A DNA stretch of 50,517 bases from Lachnospiraceae bacterium (GTDB lineage Bacteria > Bacillota_A > Clostridia > Lachnospirales > Lachnospiraceae). Under the pieces are notes generated by a model. It had not been told where the DNA came from and did not search any database. It saw only the letters and a program-made list of their open reading frames with translations. A program made the translations under genes and the position numbers. The number at the start of each line of letters is the position of its first letter. Within the stretch, counting starts at the first letter, position 1. Below are positions 7,794 through 17,062 of the stretch, piece by piece. The stretch is taken from the NCBI GenBank assembly GCA_018365895.1, contig JAGZJD010000013.1:1-50517 (forward strand), read 5' to 3'.

Positions 7794-8240
7794 ATGAATA
7801 AAGTAATTTTGATGGGACGCCTTACAAGAGATCCGGAAGTAAGATATTCACAGGGTGAAAGCTCAATGGCAATTGCCAGATATACATTAGCTGTTGACCG
7901 TCGTTTTAAGCGTGACGGAGAAGCAACTGCTGATTTTATTCCATGTGTTGTATTTGGAAAATCTGCTGAATTTACAGAGAGATATTTCCGTCAGGGAATG
8001 CGTGTTGTTGTTTCAGGACGTATCCAGACTGGAAGTTATACAAACCGTGATGGAGTGAAAGTTTACACAACAGAAGTTGTTGTTGAGGAGCAGGAATTTG
8101 CAGAAAGCAAGGCAGCAAGTGAACAGAACGCCGGCTACCGAAGTGCGGCGCCAGCACCATCACCGGCACCGAGCATTGACGCAGGGGACGGCTTCATGAA
8201 TATTCCAGACGGAATTGATGAAGAATTACCATTCAATTAG
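7794..8240 (+). CDS. ssb: Single-stranded DNA-binding protein
   Basis: The 148-residue protein starts with the OB-fold signature MNKVILMGRLTRDPEVRY, continues with IPCVVFGKSAEF and GRIQTGSYTNRDG, and has a Pro/Ala-rich linker (about 115-135) before an acidic tip ending in EELPFN. The tip recruits replication and repair partners; here one Asn follows the usual terminal Pro-Phe. It is the replicative SSB by its place between rpsF and rpsR. The ribosome binding site is AAAGAGGAAT. Confidence 0.96.
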   Translation: MNKVILMGRLTRDPEVRYSQGESSMAIARYTLAVDRRFKRDGEATADFIPCVVFGKSAEFTERYFRQGMRVVVSGRIQTGSYTNRDGVKVYTTEVVVEEQEFAESKAASEQNAGYRSAAPAPSPAPSIDAGDGFMNIPDGIDEELPFN

Positions 8241-8285
8241 CGATAGGCGGACAGAGGTCCGGAGTTTAACAGGAGGTAAAAAGCA

Positions 8286-8549
8286 ATGGCTTACGAAAAA
8301 GGTAACAGACCAGATTCTCCAATGAAGAGAAGAGGCGGACGCAGAAGAAAAAAAGTTTGCGTATTCTGTGGTAAAGAGAATAACGAAATCGATTATAAAG
8401 ATGTAGCAAAATTAAAGAAATATGTTTCTGAGAGAGGAAAAATCCTTCCGAGAAGAATCACAGGAAACTGTGCAAAACATCAGAGAGCTCTTACAGTAGC
8501 AATCAAGAGAGCAAGACACATCGCTTTAATGCCATACGTTCAGGACTAA
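8286..8549 (+). CDS. rpsR: 30S ribosomal protein S18
   Basis: The 87-residue basic protein has the bS18 core: [27 protein letters not shown], then [17 protein letters not shown] and [12 protein letters not shown]. The three cysteines (C25, C28 and C62) suggest a zinc-retaining C+ paralogue. The ribosome binding site AGGAGGT precedes the start. A strong terminator 31 nt downstream ends the operon. Confidence 0.97.
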   Translation: MAYEKGNRPDSPMKRRGGRRRKKVCVFCGKENNEIDYKDVAKLKKYVSERGKILPRRITGNCAKHQRALTVAIKRARHIALMPYVQD

Positions 8550-8580
8550 TTCCAAGAGCGTAAACAGCGAATAATAATAA

Positions 8581-8626
8581 AGCCTTTAAGTACTGAAACA
8601 AACAATCAGTATTTAAAGGCTTTTTT
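8581..8626 (+). terminator. Rho-independent terminator of rpsF-ssb-rpsR
   Basis: AGCCTTTAAGTACTGA (8581-8596) pairs with TCAGTATTTAAAGGCT (8606-8621) through 16 bp with one G-T wobble, followed by six T's. It also separates the operon from the convergent AraC gene. Confidence 0.92.
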
Positions 8627-8655
8627 GTGCTATAAAAAATGATTATGATTACGGA

Positions 8656-9561
8656 CTATGTTTCAAAAGAGCCGTTTGACAGCGCTTTGATCGAGGACGC
8701 ATATTCGGAAGGCGTCATTCCGGTAATCTTTTTAAACTGACGCGAAAAGTAGTGTATAGAAGTATACCCAAGTTTTTCAGAAATTTGGGTAAAATTTAAA
8801 TGATTCATGCGAATCATTTCTTTCGCGGCATCAACTTTCATATTAGAAAAGTATTCAATGATACCAAGTCCGCATCGTTCCTTGAAAATTTTTTGTAGTT
8901 GAGAACGTCCAATTAATGTGTCACGGCAGATTTGCTCAATTGTAACATGGGCATTCAGATGCTTTTCCAAGTAATCAACTACGTGATTGAAGATCTCGTT
9001 ATCATTTCGGCTTTTGGTTGCTTTTGGAATTTTACTTGAAATAACAGGACCACTTAGATAGCGTCTGGAAATATGCAGTAAAAATTGTTCAAGATAGATT
9101 CGAATTAACTGTTCAGCTCCAAGAAGTGGTGAGGAGCATTTCTTCATAACAGTCTGGTAGGGATCATCAAGGCGTCCCTCAAAACAATTTCTGGCTTCAA
9201 CGATGATATTAGCGAGAAGTGTCCGCTCGATCTCATCGATATGCAAAAATTTTTTGCGGAAGAAATCCATGGCAGGGCTATTGCAGCGAAAAGAGATGAC
9301 CACAAGATTTGGTGCAGAAGCACCGGTTGCAGTAACGTTGTGGAACTCATTTGGTTCATGGAACACAATATCTCCTTTCTTAATAACCGTATAGTTATTT
9401 TCTACAGTAATGCCGACTTCCCCCTTGTCTGCATAACAGAATTCCCAGAAATCATGTCGTTCTCCTGTAAAGGCAAACGTATTCATGTATTCGAAATAGT
9501 GGATTGTGTAGATCGCGTCGATATGAATTGTCTCGTCCAGAGTTACAGATTGATAACTCAT
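8656..9561 (-). CDS. AraC-family transcriptional regulator
   Basis: The 301-residue regulator has an N-terminal cupin-type ligand domain (about residues 20-110, with FCYADKGEVGI and KKGDIVFHEPNEFHNV) and a C-terminal AraC double helix-turn-helix (about 195-290, with IGRSQLQKIFKE and the family-typical GYTSIHYFSRQFKKITGMTPSEY). The start at 9561 is preferred over an in-frame ATG at 9609 because AAGGAG lies 7 nt upstream of it and the predicted promoter lies between the two. It is divergent from the nucleotidyltransferase-kinase-galE operon and probably controls it in response to a sugar; the ligand is not readable. Confidence 0.92.
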   Translation of the reverse strand: MSYQSVTLDETIHIDAIYTIHYFEYMNTFAFTGERHDFWEFCYADKGEVGITVENNYTVIKKGDIVFHEPNEFHNVTATGASAPNLVVISFRCNSPAMDFFRKKFLHIDEIERTLLANIIVEARNCFEGRLDDPYQTVMKKCSSPLLGAEQLIRIYLEQFLLHISRRYLSGPVISSKIPKATKSRNDNEIFNHVVDYLEKHLNAHVTIEQICRDTLIGRSQLQKIFKERCGLGIIEYFSNMKVDAAKEMIRMNHLNFTQISEKLGYTSIHYFSRQFKKITGMTPSEYASSIKALSNGSFET

Positions 9562-9593
9562 GCGTCTGCTCCTTTCTGCGCTTTCTAAAATAC

Positions 9594-9669
9594 TATTATC
9601 AGTATACACTCTTTAGAGAAGAAAAGCAAAAGAAAAATGCAGATAGTACAAAACTAAAAACTGATAATA
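9594..9669. promoter_or_regulatory. Candidate operator: 10-bp inverted repeat in the AraC/sugar operon gap
   Basis: TATTATCAGT (9594-9603) and ACTGATAATA (9660-9669) are perfect inverted copies with 56 bp between them. The left copy overlaps the predicted -10 box of the AraC gene (9601-9606). The arrangement suits binding and looping by the divergent AraC protein, which is inference. Confidence 0.4.
9601..9629 (-). promoter_or_regulatory. Predicted promoter of the AraC-family gene
   Basis: Read on the minus strand, TTGCTT (9629-9624) and TATACT (9606-9601) are separated by 17 bp. The leader to ATG 9561 would be about 35 nt. Confidence 0.55.
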
Positions 9670-9771
9670 CAAATACATTTCATACTAATTGTAATACCAT
9701 AAAGATAACAGATTTAACACTGATTGACTGAAAAAAGAAAAATCAAGAAAGGATTTTAGGAGGAATAAAAC

Positions 9772-10695
9772 ATGAAAAAACCAGTATTAGTAATCATGGC
9801 AGCAGGAATGGGCAGCCGTTACGGTGGATTGAAACAGATTGATCCGATTGATGAGCAAGGACATATCATTATGGATTTCTCAATCTTTGATGCAAAAAGA
9901 GCAGGATTTGAGAAAGTTGTTTTCATTATTAAAAAACAGGATGAAGCTGATTTCAAAGAAGCAGTAGGAAACCGTATGGAGAAATTAATGGATGTTTCTT
10001 ATGCATACCAGGATATGGCTAATATTCCGGAAGGATTTGAAGTTCCAGAAGGACGTGTAAAACCGTGGGGAACAGCACATGCAGTATTAAGTGCGATTGA
10101 TGCAGTAGATGGACCATTTGCGGTAATTAATGCAGATGACTACTATGGATCAGAGGCTTTTAAACAGATTTACGATTATCTTTCTACACATGAAGATGAT
10201 GAGAAATATCGTTATACTATGGTAGGATATAAACTTGAAAATACAGTAACAGATAATGGACATGTGGCACGTGGTATTTGTACGATGAATGAAGCCGGAG
10301 AGCTTGTTAAGATTGAAGAGAGAACAAGAATCGAGAAGAGAAATGGCGGCATTGCATTTACAGAAGATGACGGTGCTACATGGACAGAAGTTCCGGGTGA
10401 GACAGTTGTTTCCATGAATATGTGGGGATTCACAAGAAGTATTCTGGATGAAATCAAAGAAGGATTCCCGGCATTCCTTGAAAAAGGTTTGAAAGAGAAC
10501 CCGATGAAATGTGAATATTTCCTCCCGTCAGTTGTAAGTGATCTGCTTGGAGAGGAACGCGCAACAGTTTCTGTTCTTACTTCAGCAGATAAATGGTATG
10601 GAGTGACATACAAAGAGGACAAACCGGTTGTTGTTGCAGCAATTAAAAAATTAAAAGAAGAAGGTCTTTATCCTGAAAGACTTTGGGAGGAATAA
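9772..10695 (+). CDS. Sugar-1-phosphate nucleotidyltransferase (LnpC-like)
   Basis: The 307-residue protein has the nucleotidyltransferase signature MAAGMGSRYGGLKQ near the N-terminus (about residues 10-23) and a metal-binding INADDYYG motif. Its operon with an N-acetylhexosamine 1-kinase and UDP-glucose 4-epimerase matches the bifidobacterial lnp cluster, in which LnpC makes UDP-GlcNAc, UDP-GalNAc or UDP-hexoses from sugar 1-phosphates. A simple glucose-1-phosphate uridylyltransferase role is the alternative. The start follows TTAGGAGGAATAAAAC. The gene ends 3 nt before the kinase, so coupling is likely. Nucleotide and sugar specificity are inferred from the operon only. Confidence 0.85.
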   Translation: MKKPVLVIMAAGMGSRYGGLKQIDPIDEQGHIIMDFSIFDAKRAGFEKVVFIIKKQDEADFKEAVGNRMEKLMDVSYAYQDMANIPEGFEVPEGRVKPWGTAHAVLSAIDAVDGPFAVINADDYYGSEAFKQIYDYLSTHEDDEKYRYTMVGYKLENTVTDNGHVARGICTMNEAGELVKIEERTRIEKRNGGIAFTEDDGATWTEVPGETVVSMNMWGFTRSILDEIKEGFPAFLEKGLKENPMKCEYFLPSVVSDLLGEERATVSVLTSADKWYGVTYKEDKPVVVAAIKKLKEEGLYPERLWEE

Positions 10696-10698
10696 AAA

Positions 10699-11814
10699 AT
10701 GGAAAAAGTTACAAGAGCACAGAGAGACGAAGCAATTGCGGCTTTTAAATTTGATGGAGTGTTGACAGGAGAATGTCCATATGGAAGCGGACATATTAAT
10801 GATACATTTTTATTAACATTTGATGTGCCGGAAAAAGGCGAAGTAAAAGTTATTCTTCAGCGAATGAATAAAGATATTTTTACAAAACCAGTTGAATTGA
10901 TGGAGAATATTTTAAATGTAACTTCTTATTTGAGAGAAAGAATCATTGAAAATCATGGTGATCCGGAAAGAGAAACATTGAATATTATTCCTACAGTAGA
11001 TGAGAAACCGTATTTTGTTGACTCTTGTGGTGATTACTGGAGAAGCTATAAATTCATCACAGATGCAACAAGTTACGATCAGGTAGAGAAACCAGATGAT
11101 TTCTATCAGAGTGCAGTTTCTTTTGGTAATTTCCAGAGACTTTTGGCTGATTATCCGGCAGATACACTCCATGAAACAATCAAAGGATTCCATGATACAA
11201 AAGCACGCTTTGAAGTATTCAAAAAAGCAGTAGAAGCAGATGTTTGCGGACGCGCAGCTTCTGTTCAGGATGAAATTAACTTTGTTCTTGCGCATGAAGA
11301 TGTTGCAAACGTATTTGGTGATATGCTTGCTAAGGGAGAACTTCCACTTCGTGTTACACATAATGATACAAAACTGAATAACATTATGATCGACGATAAG
11401 ACAGGAAAAGGTATCTGTGTGATTGACCTTGATACTGTTATGCCGGGGCTTGCAATGAATGACTTCGGTGATTCTATCCGCTTTGGCGCAAGCACTGCAG
11501 CTGAGGATGAGCAAGATTTAAGTAAAGTATCCTGTGATATGGATTTATTTGATCTCTATGCAAAAGGATATATCGAAGGCTGTGGTGGAAAGCTGACAGA
11601 AAAAGAAATTGAAATGATGCCAATGGGCGCTAAAGTAATGACATTTGAATGTGGTATGAGATTTCTGACAGATTATCTGGAAGGAGATCACTACTTTAAA
11701 ATCCACAGAGAACACCATAACTTAGACCGTTGCCGTACACAGTTTAAACTGGTAGAAGATATGGAAGCAAAATGGGATACAATGCAGGAAATCATTAAAA
11801 AATACAGCAAATAA
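10699..11814 (+). CDS. nahK: N-acetylhexosamine 1-kinase-like phosphotransferase
   Basis: This 371-residue member of the aminoglycoside phosphotransferase kinase superfamily is co-linear with NahK/LnpB. The catalytic loop is THNDTKLNN (H221, D223, N228) and the magnesium-binding motif is IDLDT (D243 and D245). The N-terminal [10 protein letters not shown] segment supplies the nucleotide loop. NahK phosphorylates GlcNAc or GalNAc at C1, feeding the nucleotidyltransferase encoded just upstream. The ribosome binding site GGGAGG lies at the end of the upstream gene. The symbol rests on family resemblance plus operon context, and other hexose substrates are possible. Confidence 0.85.
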   Translation: MEKVTRAQRDEAIAAFKFDGVLTGECPYGSGHINDTFLLTFDVPEKGEVKVILQRMNKDIFTKPVELMENILNVTSYLRERIIENHGDPERETLNIIPTVDEKPYFVDSCGDYWRSYKFITDATSYDQVEKPDDFYQSAVSFGNFQRLLADYPADTLHETIKGFHDTKARFEVFKKAVEADVCGRAASVQDEINFVLAHEDVANVFGDMLAKGELPLRVTHNDTKLNNIMIDDKTGKGICVIDLDTVMPGLAMNDFGDSIRFGASTAAEDEQDLSKVSCDMDLFDLYAKGYIEGCGGKLTEKEIEMMPMGAKVMTFECGMRFLTDYLEGDHYFKIHREHHNLDRCRTQFKLVEDMEAKWDTMQEIIKKYSK

Positions 11815-11840
11815 GTTGTTCATTTAAAGGAGGAAAACCA

Positions 11841-12857
11841 ATGGCAATTTTAGTAACAGGCGGTGCGGGTTATATCGGAAGCCACACATGTATCGAACTT
11901 TTAAACGAGGGATATGAAGTTGTTGTAGTTGATAATTTATGCAACTCTTGCGAAGAATCTTTAAAAAGAGTAGAAGAGATTACGGGAAAGACTGTAAAAT
12001 TCTACGAAGCAGATCTGCTTGACAGAGATGCACTTGAGAAAATCTTTGCAGCAGAGAAAGTGGAATCTGTAATTCATTTCGCAGGTTTGAAAGCAGTTGG
12101 AGAATCTGTTCAGAAGCCGTTAGAATATTACCATAACAATATTACAGGAACATTGATCCTCTGTGATGTTATGCGCAATCATGGAGTAAAGAATATCGTA
12201 TTTAGTTCTTCCGCAACAGTATACGGTGATCCGGCATTTATTCCGATTACAGAAGAATGTCCGAAAGGCGTATGTACAAATCCATATGGATGGACAAAAT
12301 CTATGCTGGAGCAGATCCTGACAGATCTTCATACAGCAGACTCTGAGTGGAATGTTGTATTACTTCGTTACTTTAACCCAATCGGAGCACATAAGAGTGG
12401 TAAGATCGGAGAGAATCCAAAAGGAATTCCAAACAATCTGATGCCATACATTACACAGGTTGCAGTAGGAAAATTAAAATGTCTTGGAGTATTCGGAGAT
12501 GATTATGATACTCCAGACGGAACAGGTGTAAGAGACTATATTCATGTAGTTGACCTTGCGCTTGGTCATGTGAAGGCAATTAAGAAATTAGAAGCTAAAG
12601 AAGGCGTTTCTATCTATAATCTTGGAACAGGAAACGGATATTCTGTTCTTCAGATGGTAAAAGCAATGGAAAAGGCATGTGGACATGAGATTCCATACGA
12701 AATTAAACCTCGTCGTGAGGGAGATATTGCAACTTGCTATGCAGATCCTTCCAAAGCAAAAAGAGAACTGGGCTGGGAAGCACAGCGCGGATTGGATGAG
12801 ATGTGTGAAGATTCTTGGAGATGGCAGTCACAGAATCCAAATGGTTATGAAGAATAA
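11841..12857 (+). CDS. galE: UDP-glucose 4-epimerase
   Basis: The 338-residue extended short-chain dehydrogenase has an N-terminal NAD-binding [10 protein letters not shown] motif (residues 6-15), the catalytic S124 in SSSATVYG, and the Y149-x3-K153 pair in NPYGWTKS. It interconverts UDP-glucose and UDP-galactose; members of this operon type often also accept the N-acetylated sugars. The start follows AAAGGAGG. It is the last gene of the operon and ends before a strong terminator. Confidence 0.95.
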   Translation: MAILVTGGAGYIGSHTCIELLNEGYEVVVVDNLCNSCEESLKRVEEITGKTVKFYEADLLDRDALEKIFAAEKVESVIHFAGLKAVGESVQKPLEYYHNNITGTLILCDVMRNHGVKNIVFSSSATVYGDPAFIPITEECPKGVCTNPYGWTKSMLEQILTDLHTADSEWNVVLLRYFNPIGAHKSGKIGENPKGIPNNLMPYITQVAVGKLKCLGVFGDDYDTPDGTGVRDYIHVVDLALGHVKAIKKLEAKEGVSIYNLGTGNGYSVLQMVKAMEKACGHEIPYEIKPRREGDIATCYADPSKAKRELGWEAQRGLDEMCEDSWRWQSQNPNGYEE

Positions 12858-12873
12858 AAAATAATAAACAAAG

Positions 12874-12916
12874 AAACTCCCGCAGCCGGAATATTCCGGA
12901 GGCGGGAGTTTTTTTT
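12874..12916 (+). terminator. Rho-independent terminator after galE
   Basis: AAACTCCCGC (12874-12883) pairs with GCGGGAGTTT (12902-12911). An inner palindrome CCGGAATATTCCGG (12886-12899) extends the hairpin, and a T run follows to 12916. Confidence 0.93.
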
Positions 12917-13031
12917 GTGAAGATTCAATTCAGGTCTTTTTCCGGTAACCACTATTCAAATATGGGGAAAAGTGATATAATAATCAAATATATCATGAAG
13001 AAAAAATACATTATGAACCAGAGGTAGTAAT

Positions 13032-15080
13032 ATGAATAAAAAAGTTCGTTTAAAAGGACAGCTCCGTCTGTATATGCAGTGGCCGGCTTTTATGACGATA
13101 CTGCTGATTGCAATGAATTTCTGGATTTTTCGGATAGACAGGAAAGCAGGGGGCTTGATGACTGTCTTTGTCGTAATCTATGCAGCAATCGTGGGTATTA
13201 TGTACTTATATAACCGCTCACTGATTCTGACAGATATGATTGAGTTTGCGGCTCAATACGGTGTTGTGCAGAACAGGCTTTTGAAAGAGCTAGCAGTTCC
13301 GTATGCAATTTTGCTTGATGATGGAAAACTGATTTGGATGAACTCGGAGTTTGAGGAGATTTTAGGTCCATATAAGCGCAAGGATTCGTATATGAGGGAA
13401 TATATTAAGGAATTGAATAAAGGTGTATTTCCTAAGTCAGACAATGAGAAGAAAGAGCTTGCAGTAACATTTAATGACAGAGATTATATTGCAGAGTTGT
13501 GCCGTGTTTCTGTAGAAGGCTTTACAGAGACGGAGCAGGTTGTTGAACTTCCGGAACATAAGGATTATTTTATTGCCCTGCATTTAAAAGATGTGACAGA
13601 GATCAACAAATACAGAGATTTAATTGAAGAGCAGAAGATGATCGCAGGCCTTGTTTACATTGATAACTATGATGAGGTTATGGAGAGTGTTGAAGAGGTA
13701 AGGCAATCACTCCTTCTTGCACTCATTGATCGTAAGATTAACCAGTATATGGCTAATGTAGATGGAATTGTGAAGAAGCTTGAGAAAGATAAGTATTTTA
13801 TTGTCTTGAAGAAGAGTGGTCTTGAACAGATGAAAGAAGATCATTTTTCTATTATGGAAGATGTAAAAAATGTTAATGTAGGAAATGAGGTCCCAGCTAC
13901 GTTAAGTATTGGTATGGGATTGAACAGCAGCACTTATATTCAGAGCTATAATAATGCACGTGTATCTATAGACCTTGCTCTTGCAAGAGGCGGGGACCAG
14001 GCAGTTGTGAAAGATTCCGATGGAATCACATATTATGGCGGTAAGCGTGAGCAGACAAGTAAAAATACGCGTGTGAAAGCCCGCGTAAAAGCAGAAGCGC
14101 TTCGTGAGTTTATCATGGCGAAAGAAAAAGTAATTGTGATGGGGCATAAGATTGCGGATGTAGACTCTTTTGGTGCGGCTATTGGTATTTATCGGGCAGT
14201 AACAAATCTTGGAAAGAAAGCTCACATTGTATTGAATGACATTACGATGTCGGTGCGTCCGCTTTATGAGTTCTTCTCTAATAATTCAGCATATCCGGAT
14301 GATTTATTCATTACGTCGGATGAGATTAGAAGATTTGTAGATGGAAGCACGATGGCAGTTGTAGTAGATACAAACAAACCGGAGATGACAGAGTGTGAAG
14401 AATTACTAAGACTTGCACAGACAATTGTTGTATTGGATCATCATAGAAGGGGAGACAGAATTATTGAGAATGCGGTTCTTTCTTATATTGAGCCGTATGC
14501 TTCTTCAGCTTGTGAGATGGTGGCAGAGATTCTGCAGTACATTGTAGATGATGTAGATCTTACAAGAATGGAAGCGAACAGCATGTATGCAGGTATTATG
14601 ATCGATACGAATAATTTTATGAACAAGACAGGGGTAAGAACATTTGAGGCAGCAGCATTTTTAAGAAGAGCAGGGGCAGATATTACTTATATCCGGAAAT
14701 TATTCAGAGATGACATGGAGAGTTATCGCGCGAAGGCAGAAATCATTCGGTCAACGGAAGTGTACAGAGATGTTTATGCGATTGCAATTGGAACAAATGA
14801 GAATCTGGATAGTCCTACAATTGTGGGAGCACAGGCGGCGAACGAACTTTTGAATATTGCCGGAATCAAAGCATCATTTGTATTTACTGAGTATAATGGA
14901 AAGATTTATCTGAGCGCCCGCTCAATTGATGAGGTAAATGTTCAGGTAATTATGGAACGGCTCGGAGGAGGCGGTCATTTGAATATTGCAGGGGCGCAGT
15001 TCCCGCATACAAGGCTCAGCGAAGCAGTGACGCAGCTGAAGATGACAATTGATGAAATGATAGAAAAAGGAGATTTATAG
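13032..15080 (+). CDS. gdpP: Cyclic-di-AMP phosphodiesterase GdpP (DHH family)
   Basis: The 682-residue protein has two N-terminal membrane helices (about 17-35 and 42-60), a PAS-like region (about 75-165), a degenerate GGDEF-like region (about 170-300), and a DHH/DHHA1 phosphodiesterase module. In the DHH module the metal-binding H372, D376 and D378 (GHKIADVDS) and D469-H470-H471 are present, and the C-terminal GGGGHLNIAGAQF motif is intact. GdpP degrades c-di-AMP and so affects potassium, osmotic and wall homeostasis. No intact GGDEF signature is seen, as expected. The ribosome binding site is CCAGAGGTAG. It is followed 1 nt later by rplI in the conserved gdpP-rplI-dnaB order. Confidence 0.95.
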   Translation: MNKKVRLKGQLRLYMQWPAFMTILLIAMNFWIFRIDRKAGGLMTVFVVIYAAIVGIMYLYNRSLILTDMIEFAAQYGVVQNRLLKELAVPYAILLDDGKLIWMNSEFEEILGPYKRKDSYMREYIKELNKGVFPKSDNEKKELAVTFNDRDYIAELCRVSVEGFTETEQVVELPEHKDYFIALHLKDVTEINKYRDLIEEQKMIAGLVYIDNYDEVMESVEEVRQSLLLALIDRKINQYMANVDGIVKKLEKDKYFIVLKKSGLEQMKEDHFSIMEDVKNVNVGNEVPATLSIGMGLNSSTYIQSYNNARVSIDLALARGGDQAVVKDSDGITYYGGKREQTSKNTRVKARVKAEALREFIMAKEKVIVMGHKIADVDSFGAAIGIYRAVTNLGKKAHIVLNDITMSVRPLYEFFSNNSAYPDDLFITSDEIRRFVDGSTMAVVVDTNKPEMTECEELLRLAQTIVVLDHHRRGDRIIENAVLSYIEPYASSACEMVAEILQYIVDDVDLTRMEANSMYAGIMIDTNNFMNKTGVRTFEAAAFLRRAGADITYIRKLFRDDMESYRAKAEIIRSTEVYRDVYAIAIGTNENLDSPTIVGAQAANELLNIAGIKASFVFTEYNGKIYLSARSIDEVNVQVIMERLGGGGHLNIAGAQFPHTRLSEAVTQLKMTIDEMIEKGDL

Positions 15081-15081
15081 A

Positions 15082-15528
15082 ATGAAAATAATTTTATTAG
15101 AAGATGTAAAATCATTGGGTAAGAAAGGTGAGATTGTTAATGTAAATGACGGGTACGCAAGAAACTTTATCTTACCTAAGAAACTCGGACTTGAAGCGAA
15201 TAATAAAAATCTGAATGATCTGAAACTTCAGAAATCAAATGAAGCGAAGATTGCAAAAGAACAGTTAGAAGCAGCTCAGGAACTTGGAAAGAATATCGAA
15301 GCAGGAAGTGTGAAGCTTGCGATTAAGACCGGAGAGGGCGGTAAGACATTTGGCTCTGTATCAAGCAAAGAAATTGCAGTAGCTGTAAAAGAACAGATGG
15401 GATATGAAATCGACAAAAAGAAGATTCAGTTAAAAGAAGCAATCAAAACACTTGGGACGCATGAAGTTCCGGTAAAACTTCATGCTAAGGTGACAGCAAA
15501 GCTGAAAGTGATTGTAACAGAAGCCTAG
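15082..15528 (+). CDS. rplI: 50S ribosomal protein L9
   Basis: The 148-residue bL9 protein starts with MKIILLEDVKSLGKKGEIVNVNDGYARNF, with the family's conserved GYARNFLxPxxxA-type segment (here NFILPKKLGLEA). A long charged helix (about 40-75) joins the two globular ends. The start overlaps the GGAGATTT ribosome binding site region at the end of gdpP, giving tight coupling. Confidence 0.97.
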   Translation: MKIILLEDVKSLGKKGEIVNVNDGYARNFILPKKLGLEANNKNLNDLKLQKSNEAKIAKEQLEAAQELGKNIEAGSVKLAIKTGEGGKTFGSVSSKEIAVAVKEQMGYEIDKKKIQLKEAIKTLGTHEVPVKLHAKVTAKLKVIVTEA

Positions 15529-15541
15529 GAGGAACGATAGA

Positions 15542-16885
15542 ATGGATGAGGCGCTCATTAAACGAGTACTTCCACACAGTATCGAGGCAGAGCAGTCTGT
15601 AGTCGGAGCGATGCTGATGGATCGCGAGGCAATCGTAGCGGCGAGCGAGATTATCTGTGGAGAAGATTTCTATCAGGTGACTTATGGTGTTATTTTTGAC
15701 ACAATTATTGAGTTGTTTAATGAAGGGAAACCAGTAGATTTGGTTACACTTCAAGAGCGACTGAAAGAGAAAGATGTTCCTCCGGAAGTCAGCAGCCTGG
15801 AATTTGTGAGAGACTTAATTACGGCAGTGCCGACATCGGCTAATATTAAGTATTATGCAGAGATTGTTGCAGAGAAAGCAACATTTCGTAAACTGATTAA
15901 GTTGAATGAGGAAATTGCCAATACATGTTATCTAGCAAAAGAGCCGTTGGAGGCTGTGCTTGAACAGACGGAAAAGCAGGTATTTGAACTTGTTCAGAAG
16001 CGGAATACAGGTGATTTTGTTCCAATCCAGCAAGTTGTATTGAATACACTTGAGAGGATTGAGAAGGCTTCTAAGAATAAAGGAACTGTAACGGGAATTC
16101 CTACCGGTTTTATTGATCTTGATTATAAATTGTCAGGTCTGCAGCCATCAGATTTGATTCTTTTAGCTGCGCGTCCGTCTATGGGAAAAACAGCTTTTGT
16201 GCTGAACTTGGCACAGTATATGGCATTTAAGGTAAATAAGACAGTTGCAATCTTCAGCCTTGAAATGTCGAAAGAGCAGTTAGTTAACCGTTTATTTGCC
16301 CTGGAATCTCAAGTGGATTCTCAGGCGCTCAGAACTGGAAATCTGAAGGATTCTGATTGGGAAAAACTGATCGAGAGTGCGGGAACAATAGGTAAATCGA
16401 ACTTGATTATTGATGATACACCAGGAATTTCTATTTCGGAGCTTCGATCTAAGTGTCGAAAGTATAAGCTGGAGCACAACCTTTCTGTGATTATCATCGA
16501 CTATTTGCAGTTGATGTCGGGAAGGGTTGGCGGAAGGAGTGAATCTCGCCAACAGGAGATATCAGAGATTTCTAGATCATTGAAAGGTGTTGCAAGAGAG
16601 CTGAATGTGCCAGTAATTGCATTATCGCAGTTGAGCCGTGCAGTTGAGCAAAGACCGGATCATAGACCAATGCTGTCAGATCTTCGAGAGTCTGGAGCAA
16701 TTGAACAGGATGCGGATGTTGTGATGTTTCTCTACCGGGATGAATATTATAATAAAGATACCGAACACCCGAATGAAGCAGAAGTAATTATTGCGAAACA
16801 AAGGAATGGTCCGATTGGTACTGTAAATCTGGCATGGCTGCCAAATTATACAAAATTCGCTAATCTTCAGCGAAGAGAAGAATAG
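15542..16885 (+). CDS. dnaB: Replicative DNA helicase DnaB
   Basis: The 447-residue helicase has the N-terminal DnaB domain (about 10-110, with PHSIEAEQSVVGAML) and a RecA-like C-terminal domain with Walker A ARPSMGKTAF (about 216-225), Walker B IIIDYLQLM, and the QLSRAVEQRPDHRPMLSDLRESGAIEQDAD block with the arginine finger region. No intein is present. The ribosome binding site is AGGAGGAACG. It is the last gene of gdpP-rplI-dnaB and is followed by a terminator. Confidence 0.97.
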   Translation: MDEALIKRVLPHSIEAEQSVVGAMLMDREAIVAASEIICGEDFYQVTYGVIFDTIIELFNEGKPVDLVTLQERLKEKDVPPEVSSLEFVRDLITAVPTSANIKYYAEIVAEKATFRKLIKLNEEIANTCYLAKEPLEAVLEQTEKQVFELVQKRNTGDFVPIQQVVLNTLERIEKASKNKGTVTGIPTGFIDLDYKLSGLQPSDLILLAARPSMGKTAFVLNLAQYMAFKVNKTVAIFSLEMSKEQLVNRLFALESQVDSQALRTGNLKDSDWEKLIESAGTIGKSNLIIDDTPGISISELRSKCRKYKLEHNLSVIIIDYLQLMSGRVGGRSESRQQEISEISRSLKGVARELNVPVIALSQLSRAVEQRPDHRPMLSDLRESGAIEQDADVVMFLYRDEYYNKDTEHPNEAEVIIAKQRNGPIGTVNLAWLPNYTKFANLQRREE

Positions 16886-16932
16886 AACTAAGTATTTCTG
16901 TCATAATTTGACGGACGAAACTTTGGTTGAAG

Positions 16933-16978
16933 ATGCTTATGTTATGGTATGATAATACCTGTACATAAGCATTTTTTT
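16933..16978 (+). terminator. Rho-independent terminator after dnaB
   Basis: ATGCTTATGT (16933-16942) and ACATAAGCAT (16963-16972) form a perfect 10-bp stem. An inner GGTAT/ATACC pairing extends the fold and a run of seven T's follows. Confidence 0.88.
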
Positions 16979-17062
16979 GTTCTTGTGATGCGAAAGAAGA
17001 ATGTCTGGCAGATATTAAATAGTTGTATCACAAGCCTGAATCACTATAAGGGGGAATGTAGT

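Noticed and set aside
16949..17062. Upstream extension of the MerR-type gene from 16949
   Set aside because: The frame is open, but the extension lies partly in the dnaB terminator and the ribosome binding site and family start support 17063.
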